From: Chryseobacterium glaciei
GTDB lineage: Bacteria; Bacteroidota; Bacteroidia; Flavobacteriales; Weeksellaceae
Direction of reading: 5' to 3'
Assembly (NCBI RefSeq): GCF_001648155.1
Contig: NZ_CP015199.1
Location: forward strand, 1,498,501-1,562,500
DNA: 64,000 nucleotides
A model generated the notes under the pieces. It saw nothing but the letters and a program-made list of their open reading frames with translations. It searched no databases and was not told the DNA's origin. Below, piece by piece: positions 63,731 through 64,000 of the stretch. The stretch's first letter is position 1. Each line of letters starts with the position of its first letter. The position numbers were made by a program, and so were the translations under genes.

Positions 63731-64000
63731 ATGGGAAGATTTGTGATCTCTAAGAGATTCAATGGTGAGTATCAGTTTAATCTTAAAGCTTCAAATGGTC
63801 AGACTATTTTGGTAAGTGAGGGCTATAATATGAAATCTTCATGCTTGAATGGTATAAATGCAGTAAAGCAGAATTCGCAAATGGATGAACGTTTTGAAAG
63901 AAAAACCTCTAGCAACAGCAAGTACTATTTTAATTTAAAAGCAATTAATGGGGAAATAATTGGTACAAGTGAGATGTATGAAAGTTCTTCTGCAAGGGAT
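63731..64000 (+). CDS. DUF1508 (YegP-like) protein, truncated by the window end
   Basis: 90 codons visible. Two DUF1508 repeats in tandem: MGRFVISKRFNGEYQFNLKA with GQTILVSEGY, and KTSSNSKYYFNLKAINGEII with GTSEMYESSSA. DUF1508 proteins are small beta-alpha proteins; E. coli YegP is one, with no firm function. It is the first cargo-like gene of the element. The end is outside the window. Confidence 0.85.
   Translation, partial: MGRFVISKRFNGEYQFNLKASNGQTILVSEGYNMKSSCLNGINAVKQNSQMDERFERKTSSNSKYYFNLKAINGEIIGTSEMYESSSARD

Larger units (their letters stand above)
61180..64000. mobile_element. Left end of an integrative element at tRNA-Glu
   Basis: Directly after tRNA-Glu 3 come a tyrosine integrase gene, a winged-helix-like gene and an excisionase-like gene, the usual order at one end of Bacteroidetes integrative elements, followed by cargo running off the right edge. 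The exact left boundary is not proven: no second copy of the tRNA 3' end is in the window. The right end and any conjugation genes are outside. Confidence 0.7.

Overview
The window looks like chromosome of a flavobacterium close to Chryseobacterium (Weeksellaceae). The evidence is the AT-rich sequence, promoters of the Bacteroidetes type (TTTG-N19/20-TAnnTTTG) in front of ribosomal and tRNA genes, type IX secretion C-terminal domains (YPNP...KGxYfv), many short exported lipoproteins, LptD and Dps of Bacteroidetes type, and zinc-free forms of S4, S14 and L36. This is inference from gene content; no 16S rRNA gene is present.

Layout. 1-4.9 kb: start of a TonB-dependent receptor, a membrane-anchored AraC-type regulator, citrate synthase, enolase and a small lipoprotein. 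4.9-7.0 kb: a T9SS-secreted Asp-box propeller protein. 7.1-20.9 kb: one long reverse-strand ribosomal cluster (rplC to rplQ, 28 genes including secY, infA and rpoA) with its own promoter and a terminator. 21.1-35.2 kb: an accessory block with a glycerol operon (DeoR-type regulator, glpD, glpK, glpF, outer-membrane barrel), an unrecognised three-gene exported set, a secreted M12B-like metalloprotease, a low-affinity iron permease family protein and a periplasmic alpha-carbonic anhydrase. 35.5-38.9 kb: the str cluster rpsL-rpsG-fusA-rpsJ. In many Bacteroidetes rpsJ directly precedes rplC, so the 14.6 kb accessory block appears to split one ancestral ribosomal super-operon. Each half now has its own promoter, and the str half its own terminator.

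39-61 kb is ordinary chromosome: two GT-C-like membrane proteins, dps, pncB, a YciI-like exported protein, a double-glycine cysteine-rich peptide gene, a DUF5995 gene, rmuC, a TrmH-type methyltransferase, an Ala-rich lipoprotein, 5-formyl-THF cyclo-ligase, trhO with an extra C-terminal domain, an HtrA protease, ridA, lptD, an N-acetylmuramoyl-L-alanine amidase, rpsT and three tRNA-Glu(TTC) genes. From about 61.2 kb to the right edge a mobile element begins directly downstream of the last tRNA-Glu. It carries a Bacteroidetes tyrosine integrase, a winged-helix-like protein, an excisionase-like HTH protein and a truncated DUF1508 (YegP-like) gene; its right end lies outside the window.

No CRISPR array, rRNA gene, transposase or clear defence system was seen. 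The best candidates for undescribed biology are the three-gene exported set at 27.0-31.2 kb, the glp-linked outer-membrane barrel, the cysteine-rich leader peptide at 44.5 kb, and the TrhO/U32-C-like domain fusion.
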